Origin: Clostridiaceae bacterium
GTDB taxonomy: Bacteria > Bacillota > Clostridia > Lachnospirales > Lachnospiraceae
NCBI GenBank assembly: GCA_910575585.1
Contig: CAJTGF010000016.1
Location: 22,204 to 86,203, forward strand
Reading direction: 5' to 3'
DNA: 64,000 nucleotides
Under the pieces are notes generated by a model. The model saw nothing but the letters and a program-made list of their open reading frames with translations, was not told the DNA's origin and did no database searches. Positions 34,291 to 43,144 of this stretch are shown here, in pieces (position 1 is the first letter of the stretch; each line of letters begins with the position of its first letter). The translations under genes and the position numbers were made by a program.

Positions 34291-34744
34291 CATTCGGGAC
34301 AGGATGACAGCGGACGGAAAAAGGTTTGAGAAGATACTGAAAGAACTGGCAAAACTGGAGGTTGCGGTGGGATATCAGGAAGGAACGGCCTATCCGGACG
34401 GAACATCTGTAGTGGATGTTGCCTTGTGGAATGAACTGGGAACCGTCCGTAGCCCATCAAGGCCGTTTCTGCGCAACAGTGTGGACGGACACAAAGATGA
34501 AATCAGCCGCTTCATGAAGCGTGCGGTTAAGGAAATCACAGAAGGGAAAAGCGTAGAGGAAGTGCTGAAAAAAATCGGGGTTTTTCAGCAGAAAATTATC
34601 CGTAAGGAAATATCCAGTGGTAATTTTGAGCCAAATTCTCCAGAGACAGTACGAAGAAAAGGCTCAGATAAACCATTAATAGACACTGGACTCATGCGGC
34701 AGTCCGTAAATTATGTAATACGGGAGAAAGGTGGTTCTGATTAA
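34280..34744 (+). CDS. HK97 gp10-like neck/head closure protein
   Basis: ATG 34280 inside the end of the previous gene. The 154-residue protein has the pattern LEVAVGYQEGTAYPDGTSVV, LWNELGTVRSPSRPFLRNSV and the ending PLIDTGLMRQSVNYVI, common to gp10/head-tail joining proteins of contractile-tail phages. It ends one base into the next start. Confidence 0.75.
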   Translation: MSVNIRDRMTADGKRFEKILKELAKLEVAVGYQEGTAYPDGTSVVDVALWNELGTVRSPSRPFLRNSVDGHKDEISRFMKRAVKEITEGKSVEEVLKKIGVFQQKIIRKEISSGNFEPNSPETVRRKGSDKPLIDTGLMRQSVNYVIREKGGSD

Positions 34745-35121
34745 TGCCATTTTTTGGAGACGAATACACAATAAGGCGGTATCAGAAAGACACAGTAGTC
34801 AGAGGCTATCCTTGCGCTGGATATAAAGATCTGACCGTATATCTTGACGTGCAGGTGATGTCCGACGATGCCGTGATGGAGGCCGGAGGCAGCAGGGATA
34901 AGATGATGTTAAAGACATTTGGGGATTTCCCCATCCGCTGCTCAAAACAGGAGGAGGGCGTCCGGTCAGATCAGCTTTTATATGAAGGGAGATGGTTTGA
35001 GTGTGTGTCCTCCCGTTTAAGCAAAAATACGATTCTGCGGCATTGGACATCCACCTTTGAACTAATACCATCCAGTACAAATCCGGAATCCGCTGCGCCG
35101 GAAACGGAGGAGTCAGGATGA
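34744..35121 (+). CDS. Head-tail connector protein, hypothetical
   Basis: 125 residues, starting MPFFGDEYTIRRYQKDTVVR. It is beta-rich with a conserved-looking YEGRWFECVSSRLSKNTIL region. In this gene position relatives are annotated as head-closure or stopper-like proteins. The assignment rests on order. Confidence 0.55.
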   Translation: MPFFGDEYTIRRYQKDTVVRGYPCAGYKDLTVYLDVQVMSDDAVMEAGGSRDKMMLKTFGDFPIRCSKQEEGVRSDQLLYEGRWFECVSSRLSKNTILRHWTSTFELIPSSTNPESAAPETEESG

Positions 35122-35714
35122 ATCTGGGGGAGGCAAAGCAGCTGTTATACGAAACCGTTGCAAGGTATCATCCGGGGGCGGTGGTGGTATGGGAAAAGAC
35201 CAAAGGCGTGACGCCAAGACCGCCCTATATTACCCTTGGGTATGGAAACATAAACCGTTCCCTGTTTCGAATGTCCGATGAAAAAGGGGAACACGAGTAC
35301 TATGAGTATTCATTCACATTTGAAATGAATCTTTACACCATAGGTAAGGAACTTAAGGTAAACGGCGCCGGCATTGGGGCCTACGAAAATACCGCTGTGG
35401 AGGATTTGGAAGAGTTTATCCGTTTTCTTGATTCAGAGGCCATAACCAACGAACTGACGCAGAAGGGTTTAAGCGTTTTTCTCAATCCGCCTATACGGGA
35501 TCTGTCAGAGCTGATTGGAGATACAAAGTTCAACTATCGCTCTATGGCGGAATTTACCGTGGCATTTGTGGGATGCGCTGACGGAATGTATGGAGTATGG
35601 GGAGACAGGTCTGCTCCCAATGCAAGCGGAGGCGGCGTGGCAGAATTTTTCGAAACAGCTATAGAGCCTGTGGAATATGTTGATATTCAGTACGGAAAAG
35701 AACAGGAGGAATAA
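35118..35714 (+). CDS. Phage neck terminator protein (gp12-like)
   Basis: The start overlaps the previous stop by 4 nt. The 198-residue protein has the tail-terminator layout: PRPPYITLGYGNI near the start, YEYSFTFEMNLYTIGK, then LGVSVF-like LSVFLNPPIRDLSELIG and a final MAEFTVAFVG strand. Such proteins cap the tail tube and bind the neck. The sheath gene follows directly. Confidence 0.7.
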   Translation: MNLGEAKQLLYETVARYHPGAVVVWEKTKGVTPRPPYITLGYGNINRSLFRMSDEKGEHEYYEYSFTFEMNLYTIGKELKVNGAGIGAYENTAVEDLEEFIRFLDSEAITNELTQKGLSVFLNPPIRDLSELIGDTKFNYRSMAEFTVAFVGCADGMYGVWGDRSAPNASGGGVAEFFETAIEPVEYVDIQYGKEQEE

Positions 35715-35719
35715 AAGCA

Positions 35720-36847
35720 ATGGCATATAAAAACAATCCATTGGATGATATCGTCAAATGCAACATCGAGATTTCCAGTCCCGCATCCAGCGATGCTACA
35801 TTTGACAGCATTCTGGTGGTAGTTCCGGGGCCGAAAGACTCTGGAGAGACAAGTGAAAAGAAAAACATTATGGTGAAGACCACTGCGGTATCCAGTGCAG
35901 ATGAATTGCTGGATTACGGCTTTGCCACGGATGATGCGGCATACCTGGCTGCGACGGCAGCCTTTTCCCAGAATCCGGCGCCGGATGAACTGTACATATG
36001 CATCCGCAACAAGTCCGGCGATGAGGGGGAGGAAAGCGGCTATGAAAGCATCACGGACACCCTTGTGAGGGCCAATGGTGAAGCCGGATTTTATGGCATC
36101 CATATTACGGAGTTTAGAGACCCTGGGGACGTGGAGGCGGCCATTGCCTGGACAGAGGCCAACGAGAAAGTGTTCGCATTTGAGTATGATGACATTGACG
36201 CCTGCCCGGTGAAGAACTTTTCCTATTATAGAAGCTTTGGGATGTTTTCCGGAAAAGCGGATGGTTATGATGGGGAGAATCAGCCTAAAGAGAATCGGTA
36301 TGCGGCCCTGGCGTGGATGGCGAAATGTTTTGGATACGACCCGGGCACCGAGACATGGCATCTGAAGGAGCTTGCCACCATCGTCCCGTCAGCCATAAGT
36401 ACCAATAACAAGAAAACGCTGGAGGCGGACAATATCAACATGTTCCTCCGGTACGGCGGCTGTAACTGTACCATTGGAGGGCGTATGCTTGCCGGTGAAT
36501 GGATTGACGTGATCCGGTTCAGGGACTGGCTGAAAGCGGAGATGCAGATCCGGGTGTTCAACGTGCTGAAGGTAAACCGGAAGGTGCCATTTACAGATAA
36601 CGGTATCGGTCTGATCGAGGGGGCTATGGAGGCAACCCTTAAAGTTGGCCAGGACCTTGGAGGCATCGCCCCTACGGAGTACGACTCCAATGACAATCCC
36701 ATCCCCGGCTTTGTGGTGACCGTGCCCCGGGCGTCCAGCCTTACGGAAGCACAGAGAAAATCAAGGAAGCTGCTGGGCTGTAAGTATACTGCCCGGCTGG
36801 CGGGAGCGATCCACGCGGTTGAGATAGAAGGATTTTTAACGTTCTGA
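35720..36847 (+). CDS. Contractile tail sheath protein (DUF3383)
   Basis: 375 residues. DUF3383 hallmarks are present: LDDIVKCNIEISSPASSDATFDSILVV-type N-terminus, FSQNPAPDELYICIR and the C-terminal GCKYTARLAGAIHAVEIEG. The sheath contracts to drive the tube into the cell. The family is the sheath of many Firmicute myophages. Confidence 0.85.
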   Translation: MAYKNNPLDDIVKCNIEISSPASSDATFDSILVVVPGPKDSGETSEKKNIMVKTTAVSSADELLDYGFATDDAAYLAATAAFSQNPAPDELYICIRNKSGDEGEESGYESITDTLVRANGEAGFYGIHITEFRDPGDVEAAIAWTEANEKVFAFEYDDIDACPVKNFSYYRSFGMFSGKADGYDGENQPKENRYAALAWMAKCFGYDPGTETWHLKELATIVPSAISTNNKKTLEADNINMFLRYGGCNCTIGGRMLAGEWIDVIRFRDWLKAEMQIRVFNVLKVNRKVPFTDNGIGLIEGAMEATLKVGQDLGGIAPTEYDSNDNPIPGFVVTVPRASSLTEAQRKSRKLLGCKYTARLAGAIHAVEIEGFLTF

Positions 36848-36876
36848 TCCATGGAAGGAAAGGAGTGAAGTGATTC

Positions 36877-37290
36877 ATGGGAAGAGTGACTACTTACAAC
36901 CATAGAAAGGTAACCTGCGCATTCGGGCGGCATATTGTTACCGGCTTTGCGGACGACAGTTTCATCACCATTGAGCCGGTAGGCGATGGCACGGCCCATG
37001 TGATAGGAGCTGATGGGGAGATAGCAAGGAGCATTGACCCCACCAGGGTGTACACGCTGAAACTGGCGCTTTTGCAGGCTTCTGAAACGAATACGTATCT
37101 GCAGAGGATGCATGACAGGGATCAGAAGGATGGCACAGGGATGTTTTCGGTGAATGTCAATGATATTTTGGGGAATCAGAAATTTGTGGGAGCCCTTGCG
37201 TGGATAGCCAAACCTGCTTCATGGACAAGGGGAAAGGTGCAGAGCAACCGGGAATGGGAGATCACCGTGGCAGACGGAGAATTCAAATAA
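36877..37290 (+). CDS. Tail tube protein (DUF3277)
   Basis: 137 residues, starting VTTYNHRKVTCAFGRHIVTG, with the conserved block SFITIEPVGDGTAHVIGADG and REWEITVADGEFK at the end. DUF3277 proteins follow the DUF3383 sheath and form the inner tube. Confidence 0.85.
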   Translation: MGRVTTYNHRKVTCAFGRHIVTGFADDSFITIEPVGDGTAHVIGADGEIARSIDPTRVYTLKLALLQASETNTYLQRMHDRDQKDGTGMFSVNVNDILGNQKFVGALAWIAKPASWTRGKVQSNREWEITVADGEFK

Positions 37291-37307
37291 AGGGAGGGCG
37301 AAGAGAT

Positions 37308-37850
37308 ATGGGATTGAGGCAGATGGAGCCAACCATTGAACGGATCGGAACGAAAAAATTTTATATCACACCATTTTCCGCCTTTAAGGCGGCGAATCTT
37401 ACCGGGGAGCTGGCATCCGTGCTGGCTCCCCTTTTAGGCACCCTGGCCCCGCTGGTAGGTGAAAGCAGTTCAAAAGGCGAGAGTAGTCAAAAGGACGCGG
37501 GCCTTATGGATATAGATGCAGGGAAAGCCGTCGCGGCTATGTCGGGGTGCGGCAGTATCAGCGGGGACAAGCTGGAAGTGTTGATGAAGAGGCTGCTTCT
37601 TGGTGACAACATTGTGGTGGAGGCGCCGGACGAGGATGGCAATGTCCGGCACGAGCGGCTGGACAGGGAACTGGCTGACGAGCTGTTCTGCGGAGAGGTT
37701 CATGAAATGTTCCTGCTGTGCTTTTATGTGATCAGACTGAATTTCAATGGTTTTTTCAAGAAGCTCACCGCCCTATCTGGGAAGGGAAAGGTGGGAGAAG
37801 AGGAGGCGCCGGAAGCGAAAACGGCGGCAATGATCCGGAGGATTTTATAA
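37308..37850 (+). CDS. Tail assembly chaperone, short form
   Basis: The ATG at 37308 follows GGGAGG with 10-nt spacing. The 180-residue protein lies between tube and tape-measure genes, the position of gpG/gpE-type tail chaperones, which hold the tape-measure protein during tail assembly. A T TTT TTC slippery heptamer at 37751-37757 lies inside the gene in the correct phase, allowing a -1 shift into the next frame. Confidence 0.7.
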   Translation: MGLRQMEPTIERIGTKKFYITPFSAFKAANLTGELASVLAPLLGTLAPLVGESSSKGESSQKDAGLMDIDAGKAVAAMSGCGSISGDKLEVLMKRLLLGDNIVVEAPDEDGNVRHERLDRELADELFCGEVHEMFLLCFYVIRLNFNGFFKKLTALSGKGKVGEEEAPEAKTAAMIRRIL

Positions 37851-38053
37851 AGTACGGAAGATTTGATTATTCCCAGTTCAGTGAGCTGGAGCTTCGCTGT
37901 TACATCCTAATAAAGGCAAGGTTGGCTTCCATGTATGAACTGCAGGAAGTGTATACTCTGGACCAGGCCCTGAAGCTGTATGCCCTCTATGAGATGGAGA
38001 TTGATATTGAAAACGGGCGCGCAGCTGAAATGGAAAGGAGGGCTGGAAATTGA
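37751..38053 (+). CDS. Tail assembly chaperone, frameshift extension
   Basis: The -1 frame is open from the T TTT TTC slip site (37751-37757) to TGA at 38051. After the slip it would add about 98 residues (QEAHRPIWEGKGGRRGG, then KYGRFDYSQFSELELRCYIL, MYELQEVYTLDQALKLYALY) to the first 149 residues of the short form. No good ribosome binding site starts this frame independently. Conserved -1 frameshifts between the two chaperone genes are known in most long-tailed phages. Confidence 0.65.
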   Translation, partial: FFQEAHRPIWEGKGGRRGGAGSENGGNDPEDFIKYGRFDYSQFSELELRCYILIKARLASMYELQEVYTLDQALKLYALYEMEIDIENGRAAEMERRAGN

Positions 38054-40347
38054 CCATAAGGGATATTGTTGTGGCATTCGGCTTTGAGGTGGACAAAAAC
38101 AGCGAAAAAGAAGCCAAGGACGTTGTAAAAGGCATTAAAAGCTTTGCCTCCAAAATGCTTGGGGCCATCGGCATAGGTTTTTCTATTGCGGGAATCTCCG
38201 GTCTTGCGGAAGCTGCGGCGGATGCCGAGGCGCTAAAGTCCCAGTTCTCCCAGGTGTTTGGGGATATGGAGAATGAGGCGGCAAGCAATCTGGCAGCAAT
38301 AGAGGCGGATACAGGTATTTTGGTGAATCGGATGAAGGGGAGCTTTACTCAGATAGCCGCCTTCTCAAAAACGGCAGGTATGGAGCAGGCAGATGCACTT
38401 GATATTGCAAACCGGTCAATGATTGCTGTGGCGGATTCTGCCGCTTTCTATGATAAATCTATAGAGGATATGACTAATTCTCTGCAGTCGTTCTTAAAGG
38501 GCAATTTTGAAAATGACGCTGCGCTTGGATTATCGGCCACGGAAACCACCAGAAACGCAGCTGCGAATGAATTATACAGAAAGTCGTTTAAGGATCTGTC
38601 CGAAGCGGAAAAGCAATTTACCCTTTTGAAAATGGTGGAGGACGCCAACAAAGCTTCCGGAGCCATCGGACAGGCGGCCAGGGAGTCCGATACATGGACC
38701 AACCAGCTGGGGAACCTGAAACAGGGACTGACCGATTTGAGAGCCGCTGCCGGGAGCACTATCTTACAGCCGGCGGTATCCGTATTAAAAGTGCTGGTAT
38801 TTATGACCCAGAAAGCGACAAAGGCTGTTGAAGGGCTGACAGCACAGAATGGGATTCTTACCAGGGTAGGCGAGAGATACCACGCCTTGGTAAAGCGGTT
38901 GCAGCCGGCAGCGGACAGACTATCCCAGACACTGTCAAAAGGGATGAAAAAAGGAAGCCAGGCGGTCAGGACGGTTGTAGACAGACTTGGCGGAGCGGAG
39001 AATGCTTTTAAGATCCTGTCCATAGCAGCTGGCGCATTCCTGCTGGTAATGAGCTGGCGGAAAGTTCTGTCAGGAGCAAAGGCGTTTGTAGGTATGCTGT
39101 CCGGCATCGGGAAGCTGTTCGGCATGGCAAATCTGAAAGTACTTGGGGTAGTGGCAGTCATTACGCTTCTGGCCCTGATTGTGGAAGACTTTATCCATTT
39201 CCTGAAAGGCAATGATTCTGTCATAGGAACACTTTTTGACAAGGCCGGTATTGGGGCAGACAATGCCCGGCAGGCTATTTTCACGGCCTGGAAAGCTGTA
39301 TGGGGATTTTTGACGGATTCCTGGGGAAAGATTCGGGAGGCCGCCCATCAGGTCTTTGGCGTGCTGGCAGCCTGGTGGGCAGAAAACGGCGCCGAGGTGA
39401 TGGCTTCGTTCCGGAGGATATGGCAGGGGATCCAGGCACTATGTATGGCGTTGTGGAATGCCCTAAGCCAGGCTGCCATGACAATCTTTGGGGCGCTTAA
39501 AGCCTATTGGGATACCTGGGGAGAAACAATACTTACCGTATTCTCCATCCTGTGGAATACCATGATTTCGTTAATATCACCATTTTTGGACGCAATGGCG
39601 GCAGTTATCGACTTCCTAGCCAATGTATTTACGGGAAACTGGTCAGGAGCTTGGAGCGCCATCCTGGATTTGGCATCTGCGGCCTGGGAGGCTATTACAG
39701 CGGTTATCACCGGGGCCTGGGACATCATCTGCGCGGTGTGGGATAAGCTGGCTGAGATATTCGGAAACATTTTCCAGTCTGCCCATGACGTTGTTTCGGA
39801 GAAAGTATCCGGAATCCACGATTCTATTGTTAACGGGTTTCAGAATTCCATTGACTGGCTTCAGTCTCTGCCAGAACAGGCCGTCCAGTGGGGATTAGAT
39901 TTCATGACCGGATTAAAGGACGGGATATTGAAAGGAGTGGAGGGAGTCGTCGGGGCGGTGAAGGGGGTCGGGGAGAAGATACGGTCATTTCTTCATTTCT
40001 CCGTTCCGGATGAAGGACCTCTTACGGATTATGAGTCATGGATGCCTGACTTTATGAGCGGGCTTGCCGACGGTATTACCTCCAGCGAGGGGATCGTTCT
40101 GGACAGGATAAGAAGCCTGGCAGGGGGCATCCGGACCCTGATGGCGGCGGCCACGGCAAATGCGGCTACCGCAGCGGCCAGCACCGTAAACAATACCACA
40201 TCCACAGTGACCCAGAATGTGAACATAGCCAACAGCTATTCCGGAGGAAGCGCCGAGACCCAGAAGAACGTATCAAAGGCTATGAAGAAATCCGCTACGG
40301 ATGCCACCACACAGATGGCAAGGGGGCTTGCATATGCGAGAGGATAA
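38050..40347 (+). CDS. Tail tape measure protein
   Basis: TTG 38050 overlaps the previous stop (TTGA). The 765-residue protein has an N-terminal helical region (IVVAFGFEVDKNSEKEAKDV), a tape-measure core domain (about 40-240, with EALKSQFSQVFGDMENEA), hydrophobic segments near 325-385, tryptophan-rich repeats in 415-580 and a C-terminal LHFSVPDEGPLTDYESWMPD motif common in these proteins. Its length sets tail length; at about 0.15 nm per residue it implies a tail of about 110 nm. Confidence 0.9.
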   Translation: MTIRDIVVAFGFEVDKNSEKEAKDVVKGIKSFASKMLGAIGIGFSIAGISGLAEAAADAEALKSQFSQVFGDMENEAASNLAAIEADTGILVNRMKGSFTQIAAFSKTAGMEQADALDIANRSMIAVADSAAFYDKSIEDMTNSLQSFLKGNFENDAALGLSATETTRNAAANELYRKSFKDLSEAEKQFTLLKMVEDANKASGAIGQAARESDTWTNQLGNLKQGLTDLRAAAGSTILQPAVSVLKVLVFMTQKATKAVEGLTAQNGILTRVGERYHALVKRLQPAADRLSQTLSKGMKKGSQAVRTVVDRLGGAENAFKILSIAAGAFLLVMSWRKVLSGAKAFVGMLSGIGKLFGMANLKVLGVVAVITLLALIVEDFIHFLKGNDSVIGTLFDKAGIGADNARQAIFTAWKAVWGFLTDSWGKIREAAHQVFGVLAAWWAENGAEVMASFRRIWQGIQALCMALWNALSQAAMTIFGALKAYWDTWGETILTVFSILWNTMISLISPFLDAMAAVIDFLANVFTGNWSGAWSAILDLASAAWEAITAVITGAWDIICAVWDKLAEIFGNIFQSAHDVVSEKVSGIHDSIVNGFQNSIDWLQSLPEQAVQWGLDFMTGLKDGILKGVEGVVGAVKGVGEKIRSFLHFSVPDEGPLTDYESWMPDFMSGLADGITSSEGIVLDRIRSLAGGIRTLMAAATANAATAAASTVNNTTSTVTQNVNIANSYSGGSAETQKNVSKAMKKSATDATTQMARGLAYARG

Positions 40348-40350
40348 GAT

Positions 40351-40974
40351 ATGACAAGGAGAGGACTTAAGCCGGCCGCAATAGCCGGGATTGAATTTGA
40401 CGCATTGATTGATGAGACAAAGACTCTGTCCGCCACCATTCCTGCCTATCCTGTGGAAGATGGATTCCCCGTGTCAGACACTATCATTCTGGACCCTGTC
40501 AGTGTGCAGATGACCCTGTACGTTACCAACACGCCAGTAACGTGGCTGTATCGGCACGGCAGTTCCAACGACAGGGTCAGGAAGATCTGTGACAGGATGG
40601 AGAGCCTTTGGCTGAATAAGGAACTGGTGAAGATTGTTACAACGGATGCTATATATAAAGACATGGGCATCACCAGCTTGTCCATTAAAAAGTCCAGAGA
40701 GATTGGTTACGCGAGAGAGATCGCCCTATCCGCCCAGAAGGTGCGAGTGACGGAGCGCAGGACAGTGGAGATTCCGTCTTATATTCTGAAATCAGGGGAA
40801 ACCAAGGCCAATGCCGGTACTGCCTCTACTTCAGCCTCTTCCAGCAGAGTGGAAACAGACAGCGCAGGAAGTGGAAGAAACTCGGGTAGCGTTTCGGGAG
40901 GAAGCAGTACCAGCTCCGCAAAGAAAAGCCAGTCAATCTTATACGGCGTTGCCAGCGGACTCAAACTGATTTAG
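40351..40974 (+). CDS. Dit-like baseplate protein
   Basis: 207 residues. The N-terminal 140 residues have the Dit/LysM-associated baseplate pattern: GIEFDALIDETKTLSATIPA, VEDGFPVSDTIILDPVSVQM and an SIKKSREIGYAREIALSAQK region. The last 60 residues are a Ser/Gly/Thr-rich tail. It follows the tape measure, as expected for the distal tail hub. Confidence 0.7.
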   Translation: MTRRGLKPAAIAGIEFDALIDETKTLSATIPAYPVEDGFPVSDTIILDPVSVQMTLYVTNTPVTWLYRHGSSNDRVRKICDRMESLWLNKELVKIVTTDAIYKDMGITSLSIKKSREIGYAREIALSAQKVRVTERRTVEIPSYILKSGETKANAGTASTSASSSRVETDSAGSGRNSGSVSGGSSTSSAKKSQSILYGVASGLKLI

Positions 40975-40985
40975 GAGGTGAGGGA

Positions 40986-41303
40986 ATGCTTTTCATCAAG
41001 GTTCCGGATATGAATGACAGCCTGTCAAACCTGTCCATAGATGGTAAGGAATGTCTACTCCGGTTTACTTACAACGAAAGGTATGATTACTGGAGTTTTG
41101 GTTTGTATAAGGCTGAAAACGAACCGGTTATCGCTATGACCAGGATAGTGCCTAATTTCCCCATTTTCCATTATTATACGGATGTAGCCATACCGGACGG
41201 TGTATTCGGATGTCTTTCAGACAGGGAAATAGTTGGGCGGCAGGCATTTAACAATAAGACTGCGGAGTTCATTTATATTCCGAATACGGAACTGGAGGGT
41301 TGA
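40986..41303 (+). CDS. Phage baseplate plug protein
   Basis: 105 residues with the beta-rich plug pattern GKECLLRFTYNERYDYWSFG and the end FNNKTAEFIYIPNTEL. Relatives always lie between Dit-like and hub genes. The gene overlaps none and ends just before the hub start. Confidence 0.75.
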   Translation: MLFIKVPDMNDSLSNLSIDGKECLLRFTYNERYDYWSFGLYKAENEPVIAMTRIVPNFPIFHYYTDVAIPDGVFGCLSDREIVGRQAFNNKTAEFIYIPNTELEG

Positions 41304-41305
41304 TT

Positions 41306-42205
41306 ATGGCTGAAACAAATTTTTTAAGAACTTATACCATGAAGTGCGGAAAGATGGGGGAAAAAGGATTTGAGATTGGCAATGTCAGGAGCCCGAAGGA
41401 AACAGCCCTGCATATATCGTTCAGCATTGAAAAATCCGATGCGGAGGCGGCTAATACCGCCAAGGTACAGGTGTGGAACCTGTCGGACCAGAACCTTAAG
41501 ACGCTGGACGGAAAGGACTGCATCATAGAGCTAAAAGCCGGGTACGGCGGGAGGAACGCCCTGATTTTGGCTGGCAACATTACTAACGTGGTCACGGTTC
41601 CGGACAATGCGGACAGGATGACGGAGATCGAGGTGGTTGACGGCAGGGTAGAATTGAGGGATACCGTAATATCCGTGTCCTTTAATGGCGCAGTGAACTG
41701 TCATGACGTATATCAATACATTGCCGAACAGATGGGAGTATCCATTATCTTTGCCAATGACCTCGAATATACGGTTCTGCCCAATGGTTTCAGTTTTGTT
41801 GGAAAAGCGAGAACAGCCCTGCAGAAACTTGTGACCTGCTGTGGCCATGCCTGGACCATGCAAAACCAGATATTGCAGATTACATGGCCCGGAAGACCTA
41901 TATCAGCAAGGGGATATCTGTTAAGCAGCAATACAGGACTTATCAATATTCCAAAACGTATTACTATTGGCGCAAATGCGGGGAGCGCGGAATCGCAAAC
42001 CGGGTGGGAAGTGGAGTATTTGCTTAACGGGGCTATTGGGATAAATGACATCATTCAGCTGGAGAGCAAGATTACCAGAGGATACTTTCGGGTATATAAA
42101 CTCACGTTTGACGGCGATAACCTGGAAGGGGACTGGATATGCACTGCGCAGCTGCTTGAAATCAAAGCCCAGGCAAATCTGGATAAAAAGGCCGGAGGGC
42201 TTTGA
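41306..42205 (+). CDS. Baseplate hub protein (gp27-like)
   Basis: ATG 41306 has GGAGGG 6 nt upstream; a TTG at 41300 is also in frame. The 299-residue protein has repeated beta domains with KVQVWNLSDQNLKTLDGKDC, FNGAVNCHDVYQYIAEQMG and GWEVEYLLNGAIGINDIIQL, the latter shared by phage hub/late-control D-like proteins. It forms the trimeric hub on which the spike sits. Confidence 0.75.
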   Translation: MAETNFLRTYTMKCGKMGEKGFEIGNVRSPKETALHISFSIEKSDAEAANTAKVQVWNLSDQNLKTLDGKDCIIELKAGYGGRNALILAGNITNVVTVPDNADRMTEIEVVDGRVELRDTVISVSFNGAVNCHDVYQYIAEQMGVSIIFANDLEYTVLPNGFSFVGKARTALQKLVTCCGHAWTMQNQILQITWPGRPISARGYLLSSNTGLINIPKRITIGANAGSAESQTGWEVEYLLNGAIGINDIIQLESKITRGYFRVYKLTFDGDNLEGDWICTAQLLEIKAQANLDKKAGGL

Positions 42206-42245
42206 TATATCCTGATGAATGCATATGGACAAGGGGGGATCAGTA

Positions 42246-42773
42246 ATGCTTCAGGAAGCTGTAGAGCAGATAGAAAAGACAGCCAAAAGCGTTGTGAACG
42301 AGATACATACTGCGCTGCCGGGAAAGATTGTTTCTTTCGATTCCGTAAAATGCGTGGCAACCGTACAGCCACTTGGGAGATATGTTATGTCAGATGGAAA
42401 AAGCCTGGAGTATCCCGCCATAACGGAGGCGCCCGTGGTATTCCCGTTTAGCCAGAGCGCTGGCGCAGGTATTGGATTTCCGGTGAAAGCCGGGGACGGC
42501 TGCCTTATCATCCTATCGGAAGTGGAACTTGACCAATGGCGGAGCGGGGCAAAGTCAGAAGGCTCCCTCCGTTTCGACCTTACAAATGCCATTGCAATCC
42601 CGGGCCTGCTTCGGAGCGGAGGCGGGGCCGTGGTTAAGGCGTGTGCCATGAATGCGGTTGTAGTCAGTGCGGGCGGTTCTGAAATTGTTGTTTCAGGAAG
42701 CGGAATAACCATAAGCGGCAATTTAATGGTACAGGGGAATATTGACTGTACCGGAAGTATTTCAGGAGGCTAA
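42246..42773 (+). CDS. Gp138-family membrane-puncturing spike
   Basis: ATG 42246 follows a GGGGGG stretch. The 175-residue protein has the Gp138 OB-fold region (GKIVSFDSVKCVATVQPLGR, ITEAPVVFPFSQSAGAGIGF, GDGCLIILSE) and a repetitive beta-helix C-terminus (VVSAGGSEIVVSGSGITISG). The family caps the tail tube and pierces the cell envelope. Confidence 0.85.
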   Translation: MLQEAVEQIEKTAKSVVNEIHTALPGKIVSFDSVKCVATVQPLGRYVMSDGKSLEYPAITEAPVVFPFSQSAGAGIGFPVKAGDGCLIILSEVELDQWRSGAKSEGSLRFDLTNAIAIPGLLRSGGGAVVKACAMNAVVVSAGGSEIVVSGSGITISGNLMVQGNIDCTGSISGG

Positions 42774-42781
42774 AGAGGAAT

Positions 42782-43144
42782 ATGGACATTTTGCTGAATC
42801 ATGGCGGGGATCTGTATATTTCCCAGAATTGAGATATTTGTCTGGAGGCGTCTACGAGGCAGAAAATTATGATAAGGCTTAGATGGTTGGAAAGGGAATG
42901 GCGGTGGAACAGGGAAGAAGGACTGCCATATTTCGACAGCCTGCTTATCAAAAACCCGGATATCGATGCTTTTGAGTCTGCGGTCAGGGAGAAGATTTTT
43001 GAAGTGGATGAGGTAACCGACGTAAAGGAGGTTTCCGTAACCTTTGACAGTAGGACACGACAGGCTTGTCTGCTCTTTGTGGCGATGACGGATTTGGAGA
43101 CAATAAAGGGGGAGGTAAAGATACAATGCCTGATTTCGGAGTGA
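42782..43144 (+). pseudogene. gp25-like baseplate wedge protein interrupted by an in-frame TGA
   Basis: The full-length frame starts at ATG 42782 (MDILLNHGGDLYISQN), hits TGA at 42830-42832 and continues in the same frame as DICLEASTRQKIMIRLRWLE to 43144. The codon before Asp is usually glycine in this family, so GGA to TGA is likely. The shorter frame from ATG 42869 keeps most of the core (EWRWNREEGLPYFDSLLIKN) but loses about 29 residues; GAGG at 42857 could serve it. gp25-like wedges are essential in contractile tails, so this break may disable the phage unless restart or readthrough works. Confidence 0.75.
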
